64,000 bases of DNA, from NCBI GenBank assembly GCA_001584585.1, contig LSYV01000039.1, positions 244,159-308,158 of the forward strand, in the 5' to 3' direction. Numbering within the stretch: position 1 is the first letter of the stretch; every line of letters begins with the position of its first letter. The notes below the pieces were generated by a model. It was not told the origin of the DNA, ran no database searches, and was given only the letters and a program-made list of their open reading frames with translations. This DNA is from Gonium pectorale (lineage: Eukaryota > Chlorophyta > Chlorophyceae > Chlamydomonadales > Volvocaceae). Below are positions 1 to 10,600 of the stretch, one piece after another. The position numbers were made by a program, and so were the translations under genes.

Positions 1-982
1 CGCCGGGCGTGCAGCCGGGGCCGCGCGCGCCGCCGCCCGTGCCGGGGCAGCTCCCACCGGGCGCCTCGGCGCCCTCCGGACCGCCACCCAACCCGTTTCT
101 GCGTGTGCAGAGCAACCGCGTGACGACGCCGGCCCCCGGACCTGGCGACGATTCGGACGACACCGATGGGGAGGATGCCATGGCGATGCTGGCGGCCCTG
201 CCGTCCCTGCAGCTGACGCCTAGCATGTTGCAGGCTGCGACGGGCGGGACGTCGGGCGGTGGCGCAACGCCGCCGCGCCCCATGAGCAACGGCGGCGCCG
301 CTGGAGGCGGAGGCAAGGCCGATGCTGGTGCCGTTGGCGTGGGCGGGCAGGCGGGTGGCATGGGAGGCGCGGGTGGCGGCGCTGGCAGTGGCGGCCAGCA
401 GGGCGGTGGCCTCGGGGGTCCGATGCCGTCGCTGCAGATGCTGGACAGCCAGGCGCTTGACATGGTGCTCGGAGACAACATGATACTGGAGACGTCATCG
501 CTGAACACTGGCATGTCGTACGGTAAGCCGGGGTGCTTCACCCGAGCCTCGCCTTTTGTATCCTGGTGCGCCGCTGACTGGCCCAGTGCGGATGGCGTGG
601 GCTGCTGACTCGCTGCCCTTCGCGGCCCTCCAACGCCCATGCAGGTCTCTTCCTGCCGCCTACAATGGCCATGGCAGACGGCGGGCCGGGTATGCTGGGC
701 GCCACGCAGTCCAAGGAGCTGCTCAAGTCCACCACCAGCGGCCTGCTCAAGCCTACCAGCAGCGGCCTGGACACCATGGCTTCAATGGAGTTGGCGCTGC
801 CGGGCGTGCGCAAGGCAGAGCAGCAGGCGGCCTTAGCCGCTGCCGCCGCCGCTGCTGGGGCGGGAGTTGCGGCGGAGCAGCGGGCCCATGCGGACGCGAG
901 CGCCGCCGCTTCGGGCAACAGCAATGTTGCCGACGCGGGTAAAGCGAATGGGAATCGCTCGCTGGGCCCGTATGCTCGATAG
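1..982 (+). CDS. Low-complexity protein, C-terminal part (gene runs off left edge)
   Basis: Two exons are visible: 1-522 (open from the edge) and 645-982, ending in TAG at 980-982. The donor is G|GTAAGC and the acceptor ATGCAG|GT. The split Gly codon closes exactly and gives a junction reading TGMSYGLFLPPTMAMADGG. The visible ~285 residues are Pro-rich, then acidic (GDDSDDTDGEDA), then Gly/Ala-rich, with two more ordered patches (SLQMLDSQALDMVLGDNMIL and KSTTSGLLKPTSSGLDTMAS). No catalytic or known domain is recognisable, so function is not assigned. A disordered regulatory protein is a guess only. A TGTAA polyadenylation signal lies at 1614-1618. Confidence 0.7.
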
Positions 983-1613
983 CTGGCGTGCGGGCTCTCG
1001 GATCGGGCAACCGGATTCTTGTGGGATACCGTGTACGTACATATCTACCTGTGAGCCCGAGCGTTGACCGGACCGAGCAAACCCTTTTTTGCGGGCGGCC
1101 GGTCCTTGCTTACTACCTTCCGGCCACCTGTTGCGTTGGCCTTTTTGTGGCCGTACTATCACTTGTTGCGGACGGTGACGTACATACTGTGTCGCGTGTG
1201 CTGCCGGGAAGTGTTTCTATTGGGGTGTGTCGCATTGCTAGCAGCTCAGGCAGATTTCCCAGCCGCGTCCATGTTGCTTGCGCCCGCCTAGATGCCTTCT
1301 TACCTACGGTGCGTGAATAAGCCCTCGAGCCAAACCTGTGCACCACTGGCACGCCTGTGGGTAAGACCCTTCTATTTATGGCATTGTGTTGCGGATCGGG
1401 GAGTTTGCCCTTAAGCGAGCGTGTGCAATGCACGTTAGGCTTGCACCGTTGCCAAAGGCACGGTCAGGCACATAGGCGACGGCCTTGATGACCGTAATAC
1501 ATGACTTGGCGAAAAAATGGGACCATTTTCCTCCTCACTGCCTTCTTGGCTCATTATCGCCTTTTTAATGATAGCCTATGATAGCCAGACACTCAAACTG
1601 CATGTATATCCAA

Positions 1614-1618
1614 TGTAA
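1614..1618 (+). terminator. TGTAA polyadenylation signal, left-edge gene
   Basis: TGTAA is the usual polyadenylation signal in chlamydomonadalean algae. This is the first copy seen on the + strand downstream of the stop at 982. Confidence 0.5.
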
Positions 1619-1661
1619 CCGCGCTCTCACCCATAACTCAGCACCGCCGTTGATACGGCAT

Positions 1662-1666
1662 TTACA
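1662..1666 (-). terminator. TGTAA polyadenylation signal, small membrane-protein gene
   Basis: TTACA on the + strand is TGTAA on the - strand, about 245 bp after the stop at 1910. Confidence 0.55.
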
Positions 1667-1909
1667 CGAAAGCCAACGGCCCTGGACACGCTCAACTGCA
1701 GGCACGTACTTGGTGGCCAAGATTGCCGCAGAACGCTGACGCATCAAAGACGGCAACATGCCGTACGCCTCTCTGCCGGTCTAATCAGCGGAGTAATACA
1801 ATATGCCCAACCGACTAGCTGACTCCTCGCTTCCAAGTTGGCCGCGCTGCTGACTGTACCAGCATCTCAATCGCCTCCGCTGCCGCTGCTACGATATTGC
1901 CGCAGCTCT

Positions 1910-2474
1910 TTACTTGGCCTCCTCCTTCTTGCCGCCCGCCACCATCCAGTAAACGCCTGGGTGTCGGAAGGGGTTCGCCAGGATGGATTAGACACCCACA
2001 TTGAGGACACGGCGAGGGAATGCGCTCACAGCGGTGGGCTAAACGCCTGCCCCAAGTGCCCCAAGGCCCATAGCAACGCCCTACTACTCTGCCTTCGCCT
2101 GACACTGCCCAAGCTTACCCTGGATATGGGACGCACATAAGTAACAGGAATACCTAGAAAACACCGTGAAGCAGGGCAAGAGCCCAGCTGGACGCTAAAG
2201 CCATATCCTACCTCACCCGACGTGGTCACGCTCACCCACCACCAAGCTCACCCGTGTACGCCGCCACGGTCCACCAAGCCAGCTGGTGCTTCTTCCAGAC
2301 GTCAGGGTTGCTGGGAGCATCCCACCAGTTCACCCTAGGGGTCAACAGCACAGGGGGGTATTGACGACATGCAGTATAGCACCCCATGAAACCCAGGCAA
2401 AACAGAGTTTGCACGGCAGTCCACACGATCATGCGCAGTAGGTCATCACCTGTGCACGCCATCATCCTCTGCAT
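1910..2474 (-). CDS. Small predicted membrane protein, 89 aa
   Basis: Two exons on the minus strand, 2474-2252 and 1956-1910. Exon 1 starts at an ATG in the context GCAAATGC and ends ACACGG|GTGAGC in phase 1. Exon 2 follows CACCCAG in the matching phase and ends in TAA. The joined tail reads WWTVAAYTGVYWMVAGG and then KKEEAK. One hydrophobic helix is visible early (MIVWTAVQTLFCLGFMGC, about residues 15-32). A polar Trp-rich stretch follows, then a second weak hydrophobic segment just before the Lys-rich C-terminus. The protein is not recognised; organellar or ER membrane location is inference. The gene is divergent from PSB28 with 484 bp between start codons. A longer 5' end cannot be excluded, because an acceptor-like CACAG lies just inside the frame. 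Confidence 0.55.
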
Positions 2475-2958
2475 TTGCGCAAAGGAAGGAGGGAGCGGGA
2501 GACGTCATGAACTACGCAACAGCTAATCTTAGCGACACATTTGGTCTACGACATGGAGGATATCAAACTGTGTGACGCGATATCGTCACGGAAGCCCGAA
2601 GAGGCAGGCATCACATCACGATTGCGACCGGAAGCAACCTACCGCCGCCGGCCATGCCTCTCGTCTGCTGCATCTGCTGAGGCGTACGCAGGGGCCCACG
2701 AGCGCCCCTGGCAAACATCATAGCCCCGCGAGCGCCAAGCATTTTCGCGACTGTTGTTCGAAATGGGCAGAGCTACCTTGCAGTCACAGCCGGCTAGGAC
2801 GAGGCGTACATAGGCGTCAACAAGGCTACGGCACTCAAGGCACCAGTGGCCATACAGGATACGACACCAGTGTGTTCTTCGCCAATCCCTTCTCCCACCC
2901 CTTGCACTTTGTCCACTCGACAACCCTGTGTCGCATCTTTAATCCACAAATCGCAAGA
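2475..2958. promoter_or_regulatory. Divergent promoter region, small membrane protein / PSB28
   Basis: This is a 484-bp gap between two start codons pointing away from each other. It must contain both 5' untranslated regions and promoters. No TATA box or named element could be assigned. Open frames within it lack splice support. Confidence 0.5.
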
Positions 2959-3680
2959 ATGCAAGCCCTCAAGCAAGCCCCGTGCGCTCGCGGTCAGTCG
3001 ACGCCTAGGCTGAGTTTCCAAAGGATGCCCATTTACGCTAGCAGCTCGGGCATAAAGATCGCTTCTCTACGCGGGATGGGTCATGAGGATAACGGCAGCG
3101 GCCCATCTTGCGCAGGTGCCCGCCCCTTCCAGGCGCCGGCTATGCGGCTGCCTGTGCGCCAGGTCGCTTGTGATGCGGCTGGGCTGCAGTTCATCCGGGG
3201 TGTGAACGAGCCGACGATTCCCGAGGTGCGCCTTACCCGCTCGCGGACCGGCTCGAACGGGACCGCGACCTTCGTCTTCGAGAACCCCAGCATCTTCCAG
3301 GCGAGTGTGGGGTATGATCGGCCCAGAGGGGTGGCCCTAAGTCGCTCGCGTGTGTGGCCCGTCGCGCTCGCGGCAAGCGTGCCGTCGATTGAGCCGCCTG
3401 GGCTGTCAGGGGTGCGCTGGACAAGCCGATATACTGTTTCGACGTCTTGGCATTGCGGACTCCGCAGGCGTCGGGTGAGATGGGGGAGATTACCGGTCTC
3501 TTCATGGTGGACGATGAGGGGACGCTCACCACGACGGACGTCAAGGCCAAGTTCATCAACGGCAAGCCTCAGGCCATTGAGGCCAAGTTCCAGATGCGGA
3601 GCCAGTTCGAGTGGGACCGCTTCCTTCGGTTCATGGACCGTTACTCCCAGGACAACGGCCTCGGGTTTGAGAAGAATTGA
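2959..3680 (+). CDS. PSB28: Photosystem II assembly protein Psb28, chloroplast precursor
   Basis: Psb28 is a small stromal-side factor that binds photosystem II assembly intermediates (CP47 side) and is conserved from cyanobacteria to plants. Exons are 2959-3300 and 3468-3680. The mature part carries the family signature: [20 protein letters not shown], then [43 protein letters not shown], and the C-terminal [20 protein letters not shown]. About 70 residues before the conserved block form a Ser/Arg/Ala-rich presequence consistent with plastid import. The best exon junction is a GC-AG intron (TTCCAG|GCGAGT ... CCGCAG), phase 0 on both sides. A GT donor 6 bp downstream (3307) would insert Ala-Ser and is the alternative. 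Part of the presequence could hide a further small intron. A TGTAA signal lies at 3824-3828. Confidence 0.93.
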
Positions 3681-3823
3681 AGTGGGTTTGCTATACCCGC
3701 TGAGTGTGCTGGCAGCTGTCTTCTTAGGGGATGTTGGACCTTGCGCACGGCTCGTACGCCACGGCATACCGTAGTCGGGTCTGCTCTGAGCTGTTGGCCA
3801 GGGCTGCGCCACACATGTACCCC

Positions 3824-3828
3824 TGTAA
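3824..3828 (+). terminator. TGTAA polyadenylation signal, PSB28
   Basis: TGTAA lies 144 bp after the PSB28 stop codon. Confidence 0.6.
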
Positions 3829-4373
3829 ACAGCTAGGGCAGTCTTAAAAGACAGCCTGGCAATTTTGGGACCGTGGTTATTGCAATTGAGTGGCGCGAGG
3901 GAGACCGCTGGAGCCTTTCGGTTTGAGTTTGCACCGAGGCAGAGGTTTTTTTGTTGTCCCGATATTCATGGAGACATGGCTCCGGTTTGAAAAACGAAAT
4001 CCATGTTGATCATAAAATGGGTGCCTGAGTGCCATGTCTGGTGTGCACGCGCTCAGGTTTGCCGTTTTGTGTGCAATGCCCCCGTGACGAACAGTGTGTC
4101 TGGTGTTCTCCAAATCTGCGGGCATGTACGAGCGAAGCAAGTAGATGTGATTATGTAACATGTTCCGAACCGTTGCACCCTTGGCTTCCAGCAAGATTCG
4201 TCGCTCCGTTGTGTATGGTTAACACGTTGGGTGGCGGTTTTGGAAAACAGACCACACACACGGCCCGGCTGTTTTTTTGCTATGAAATTGCAGTCCTGCT
4301 GCAGACTTCGCGCACGCCGTTACGCACGTAGAACACATCAGGCCGATCAACGCACGGGTGCATCATCTCCGAC

Positions 4374-4378
4374 TTACA
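4374..4378 (-). terminator. TGTAA polyadenylation signal, BRCT gene
   Basis: TTACA on the + strand lies about 315 bp beyond the minus-strand stop at 4693. Confidence 0.55.
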
Positions 4379-4692
4379 TCAGTAACAGTGGTAGTAACGG
4401 TACATGAAAACACTGTTGCCCGCATCCAAGTACGGACGCCCGTACAGCCGCAACTCAGGCCCTTCACACATGCACGAAATTACTTGAGCGAGGGAAGTCC
4501 CCAATGGCTAGGCTCTCAATGTTCTGCATATCTTGGAACAGTGCTGCATGCGCGACTCAACATGCAGTCCTTGGACAGATGGACTATCTTTACCAGGCAT
4601 GAGCCAACCCGCAACAATGCACTGCCAACGGTCCTAGGTCGTCTCCTGGGTCGTCCTAGGTTGTGCCAAGGCCTACACCGCGACGGGCGAGC

Positions 4693-7600
4693 TTAGCCCG
4701 CCAGCTGGAGCTCGTACACGGGAAGTGCGCCTGTGGTTGTGCAACGCCGGAGCCCAGACAGCGCTGATCTTTGCCCCAGGAGCGCCGAGCGGGGCACCGG
4801 CTCGAGGGTCTGCCAGGCGACTTGCAGCATCCTGCGGAGCATTGGATGGCTCGCCATGGCCGCCGCCATCTCCTCAGGCGTCAGCACCTCCGCGTAGTGC
4901 CGATGCACCGCCTCCAGCACGTCGCACGCAGTGATCCCGGCCCTGTCCGTCGCAGTGCACGTGCTGGGACGCGGCCGTCCATCTGGATCGCCGGCGGCTG
5001 CACTCGCCATGAAGCACAATGGGGTTGCCGCTTGCAGCGTGATGGCTTGGTGACCCAAGATGCCGTGGCCATCTTGGGGCAACAGGAGCGTCAGCCGCCG
5101 CCCCTGCGGTGTACCACATGGTTCGAATGCATTTAGGTTCGGGGCGATACCCTGCCTGCCCAACGGTGCCGCCAGGCGCCATGCATCCACATAAACAATG
5201 ACTGTTACATTATTGTCTGACCTGTTTGGACCTTACCGAATAGACTACAGCGCTGAACTCCTCGTGCGTCATGGGCCGTGGCTCTCCAAGCTCCTCTTGC
5301 GACGCTCCCATCTCGCCGTACCGCGCAGTGCACCAGCCGCCGCCCTCAGTCTTGCATGCGGGATAGCCTCCGCCGTCCTGGGGTTCAGGCTCGCAGCCAT
5401 CCTGCTCTGGAGCAGCCGCAGTGGTTTGCGCGGCGGCGGGCGGGTCTGTCACGAGCCAGATCAGGTGCTCCATGAGCGCCAAAGGAGCGATGTGCGATGG
5501 GGGCAGGCCGCGGTGCTCGAGCCCCAACCCTGAGCAGCGTTCCAAAGGGATGAAACGGGGTCAGTAGCCAGGAGAGCTCCCCTCTGTAGATCCGTGTACA
5601 TGGGGACAACACATCAACGGTGCGGAAGCACAAGTATCGTGTTTGTGTGTCAGTAGTACAACACCACGACGTATTCGTGCGACCCATGCGTTACCCCAGC
5701 ATGCGCACCCAGCCCACACCCTCTACCTTGAAGGCGGCTTTTAGATCCGGATTCGGCAGCCTTCAGGTCCAGCACGAACTGCCGCCTCGCAGCCCGGGCA
5801 GCCCACGTGTCACGGGGAGCCGCCTGGAGCCGCCCCGGCGCTTGCGGTTCCCCATGCCCAGGATCACCGGGCAGCCCGGGCTGCTTTGGGCCTTGGGTGC
5901 TCACGTCAGCGATTATTCCTTGCAGAGCGTGGACGACCCCGCGCGACATGCAGAGGAGGTTGGAGGCAGCCTCTGGGCCCGGGATAGGCCCCGAGTCCGT
6001 GCTAGCCTGCGGCAAACGCCCTGCCAGCCTGCACGCGCGGAGATACAAGGCGACATGGACCGCATGGTTCAGACTACATCTGCAGAGAAGGTAAATGCGT
6101 TGCATGGCCGCCGGTGCAAGGCCCCATTACCGAGCAACCTGTTTGCCACGGAGCGCACCTCTGGATGCAGCGGGGCGAGAGCAGGTGCGCACCCCAAGCC
6201 AGCCACCGGCCAGCGTCTGCCGGTCGACACACGACCGCTGCCGCTCCACAGCCCAGGTGGCTCGCGGAGCTGACGTGCCCGCCCAGAGCCTCCACGGCTG
6301 CGGCGCAACTGGGAAAGTGGAAAGAAGTGTCACCGGCCCCGTCCTAGTTGCACCAGCTCTCAACACATGGATTCTCCGTCGCGCCCTGACCAGCATACAC
6401 GTAAACAGCCCATCCCGCAGCAAGGAATTGCTTCATTGCATACCACTTACGACGTTGCCTGCTCCTCGCCGAGGCACCGATCGATGATGACGGCGGCGCC
6501 AGCCAGCAGGCCCACGCCGCTTCCGCTTGCGTCCTCCTCCCTGTCGCTGCTTCCGGACGCGAGTCCAAGGCCCTGCGTAGCTGCTGGCTCTGATATCTCC
6601 ACTGCGTGCTGACCGTCCAGTGCCAAGGAGCCCAGAGCAACCGTTGCATGAGCCAGTGCCTCGCCTTGTACCCGTCCCAGCAGCGCCTCGCTGCGCTCGG
6701 TTGTCAGCCCGCACGCAGGGAGGCTTGCGGTTGCCGCCAAGTGCGGGAAGTCCGACGCGGTTTCGTGCACCGGTGCTTGCGACTGGGGTAGCGCCTGCAT
6801 AGCAGCGACCTCAACGTCCCGCGCTGTCAACCTGGCGGCTCGCGGCCGTGGCTGGTTCGTTGTGGCATGAGGCCCATCAGCCCTGCACCCTGCTGCTGGA
6901 GCCCCTGCGTCTTCCGCTGTTGCACCATTGGGAGTTGGGCGCTGTGGCTGCTCGTGGCCAGATACAAATTGGGGCTCTTCGCCTTGGGCCACATGGTGGC
7001 CATCCTCCTGTCCTAAACGCGGTGAGACAGCGCTGCATCGACCAACGCCCTGACAGCCATCAGCCGCCGCCTTGTGCTCGACACATGCCGCTGGCCCATG
7101 CGCTGATGCCTGCTCAAGGGAGCACTTGATCGCTGCGGCAGCCCTTCCGGCCGCCACAATAGCGGACAGGTCCAACGCTTCCAGCTCTATGGCTCCATAG
7201 CCACCAGGCGTTGACTGCAACGGCGTAGAAGCCATGAAGCCGCCAACCCCACGTTTGACAACGGTTGAGAGGAGCTGCATTCTTTCCAACGTGCTCCCAG
7301 GGCCAATCCGCATTCCGGGCGTGGCCATGGGCTGGGGCTCTGAGCCGTGGGCTTGCTGGCTTTGATTAAGAGGGCGTGCCCACGGCATCTGCGAGCAGCG
7401 CTGCGTTATGTCTTCAGGCCGCAACACCGGTGGGGCGGCCTGTGACCAGGGCAGCTGGGACGACAGCAGGGCGCACAGGCTCTGGCTCTGCGGCTGCGCA
7501 GACGAGACGGCGCTTATGTCCAAAGCCTGCCACCAGGCCGCCTGCGAGTGCTGGCTGTGCTGTGTGAAGCCTGGGAAGACGGGCTGTGGCGCGGGCTGTT

Positions 7601-10600
7601 CGCTGCCCTGACTGAGCTGCTGGGGCTCAGGAGCCGGTCCCTGTCCTCCTTGGGTCCCTGCAGCTTCAGCAGGCTCGGGCGCAGCAGCAGACACAGACAG
7701 CGGGCCTTTCATGGACGCTGGTGTCGTACGCTGCTCCCGGCGCTTGTGCTTGCCCTGGGTACAGAGAAGCATTGGCGTCCGCGAGCCCAGCTTGCGTGCT
7801 TGCTTGAAGCCGAGGCTGCCGCCAGCTGCTCCACTTAAAGGCTGGCTGCCGTGTAAGCCTCCGTTGGTGGCGCGGCCTGCAGGGAGCGGGGTCCGCATCC
7901 CGGTGGTGCCGCCATTGGCGTCAACCTCCACCCGATGCTGCGGCAGCTGGTCTAGACTGCACTCTTCCTCCAGCCGGGCTCCCGGGCTGCCAACCACATC
8001 CCGTATGTTAGGAGCGGGATAGCCGCCAGGACTGCTTACTTCCTTCGGCGGGATGACTGGCGAGATGGGCTCGAAGCGGCTGATCAGCGCGGTAGGCCGA
8101 AGCACGGGGCTCTTGCTGTTGGGTGCTGAAGCTGACGAGGCGCCAGGGCAGACTGTTAGCCCCTGGGAGCTGAGGCCCATGTCCTTGCTGCCAGCAGGCT
8201 GGGGTGTCGAGGCTGCTGCAGCCACAGAGGTGGCGAGACGAGGTGGCTCCGTGCTTAGCAGGGGCTGGGAGGGATTAGCGAGGGTTGGAGATCCGGACCT
8301 GCTGCCAGACAGAAGGTGCTGCAGTGTGTGCAGTGACCGCTCCGCGGCACCTGGCGCCGCGTCACACGAGACCCGCCTTGTCGGGTTATGTAGCTCCGTG
8401 GCCACAGCTGCACTGCAGCCTACCTCCCAGTCCATGCAGCTTTGTCCGCCGTTGCCTGGCCTGCCCGAGCTGCCCCGACTATGACAGCTGGCCGTTGATG
8501 TGCTACCGTAGGCTAGCAATGGCGAAGGGGCTGCGTTGGCGTCCCAAAGCGGAGATACCTCTTCAGACTTCACCTTGACAGGATCTGGAGATGTCAGGAA
8601 AACAGATGCACACGATTGACCGCATGGTGGCTTGCTGTGATGGTTATCTGGAACCGATGGCAAGCCAGCTGGCGACCCGCTGGCCGTATCGTGCGCTGGG
8701 GTGGCGCCGGCATCGCATCCTTGATGTGCATTCCCGCCTTCAGGTCCGTCAGACGGCAGCCCCTCCTGGTCACCGGCACCAGCGTGTTGCCCGGCCTTTC
8801 GCTGCTGAAGGAGATGCAGCAGCTGCGAGAAGCTGATGTCATCATGTGCTGCAGGTGGAGGGAGCTCTCCAGCGGCACGCTCAATGGGGATGCAACTCGC
8901 TTCTGCCTGGCTGCCGACGGCTGTGTCCGCTTCTGCTCTTTGATCGCCAAAGCTTTTACGCGGTAACGAAGGCGAAGCACTCGCAGTCGAAGTGAGCGTC
9001 TCTGCATCAGCGGCCGTGATGCCACCCGCGTTACCCCGTGGGCACGGCGGCTCTTGACCAGGGTCCCTGAGGCCCTCCCGGGCCTGCCGCAGGCCGTCTA
9101 CCAGCTGTGTCAGTGATGGCCCCGCCGGAGATGTGCCGTGGGTCCACTCATCTTGCCGGTTGTGCCTATGCTGCCACGCTGGGGCGTTGGCTGCCTGCAA
9201 TGCAGCATCCTCCTCAAACCGATCACTGCAGCCTGCGTTGTGCGCTGCAGGCTTGAACATGGGGCCATCGCCTGCCTCAAACGGCCCATCGCTGTCACCT
9301 CTAAGTCCCCACTGCTCCGCGAGCGTCGGCCCACGTGGGTCGTCTGACGGGCCATGCCAGGCATCTGGAGCTCCCCAATCACCGGCAGCCGAGGCTGCGC
9401 GATCCGCCACTGGGGCTCCACCACTGCGACCCTGCTGCAGCCCATGCCTTGCCTCGCGCATGCCCTCGAGCAGCTGCGTCATGGGCCCCGGTCCATCCTG
9501 GGCTCCGTGGTCGCCGTCACCATGTGCGACCCATTCCGTTCCTGGGGTCTGCATGGCGCGCCTGGTCGGCTCAGCGACACGCGCTGCCCAGCCATCAGCT
9601 GGAGCACCCTCCGTGACGGGCCACAGTTCCTCCTGGTCGCGATGCCATGCCGCAGATGATGGCGCTGCTTGCCGGATGGTGCTGCAGCGCTCGTGACGCG
9701 CATCACGCCCAATCGACAGCAGGGGAGGGTCCGGGCTGTGTCTGCCTGTCGTAACCGCCACGAGGTTCCCAGGCAGGTGCTCTTCCTGCCAAGTCGTTAG
9801 CAGCTGCCCCTGCTGATGACGCGCCGCGTCCAAGACGTTCGATGCGCTGATGGCCTCCTCTGTATTGTCCATTAAGAGTGACGAGTTAGCGCGATGAGCC
9901 CAGTCCTGCTCGCCATCGCATAGGTCGGCGCCCGCCAGCTGCTCTGCGAGGGCATCAACCGTAGCGGGTGCCTCGCTTGGAACCAAGCCCTCCCGCGTCA
10001 GCTGGTGGTCTCTCTGCCGCTCGTGCAGAGGCCTGTCTCGCGCATCAAAGCCGTGCCGCAGCGCCTGCAGGTCTGCTGCCAGCTGCGTTAGGGAGGGCCC
10101 CGCTCCGTCGATAAAGACATTGGGAGGATCATGGCCGGGGAAGAAGCTCCCATCGCGCCCCCCTTCTCGCGTTGGCAGGTAGGGCCCGGGTCGCGCAGCT
10201 CCGATTGGGCCCGGTGGCCTGAAGGCAGCACTCCCCGGAATGGCGGCTGTTGCCGGATGCCCTCCCACCTGCTGCCTTGCGTCAACTGTGGTTGATACGG
10301 TGTCTAAGGCTGAGCCCTGGGAAGAGCCCTGGGACGCCAGCGCATCCATCATAGCCATGGCGGCTGGGTGGCGCAGAGCGCCCTGGCCTTCGGTGCTCCA
10401 ACTGGGCTGCACCGGAGCGCCGGCGCCAGCCAGTCCTACAGGGCTCCGGCCTTGAGCTCCCCCAAGGACAAGCGGCGGGACGAAGCTGCGCGGAGCCGCA
10501 CTCGCAGGTGACAAGGGGCTACCGGGCGGCCTCTCTAAAATCACAGATTGCGGAATTGGTACGTTTTGGCCAACGTGGTCGTCGGCTGAATGCTCAACAT

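Larger units (their letters stand above)
983..1909. other. Convergent 3' intergenic region
   Basis: No coding region is supported here. It holds the 3' untranslated regions of the left-edge gene (+) and the small membrane-protein gene (-). Their polyadenylation signals sit about 45 bp apart at 1614-1618 (+) and 1666-1662 (-). Short open frames in this stretch have no convincing composition or splice structure. Confidence 0.6.
3681..4692. other. Convergent intergenic region, PSB28 / BRCT gene
   Basis: Contains the 3' untranslated regions of PSB28 (+) and of the BRCT gene (-), with a TGTAA signal for each strand. No exon-like coding sequence is supported in the middle. Confidence 0.55.

Noticed and set aside
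2026..2235. An extra exon (acceptor TTTTCTAG then 35 bp) inside the intron of the small membrane-protein gene
   Set aside because: It enters in frame but leaves in phase 0, which does not fit the last exon; direct splicing 2252 to 1956 is simpler.
4029..4331. 100-codon + strand Cys-rich open frame
   Set aside because: No splice partners and no family pattern, and it overlaps the predicted 3' UTR region of two convergent genes.
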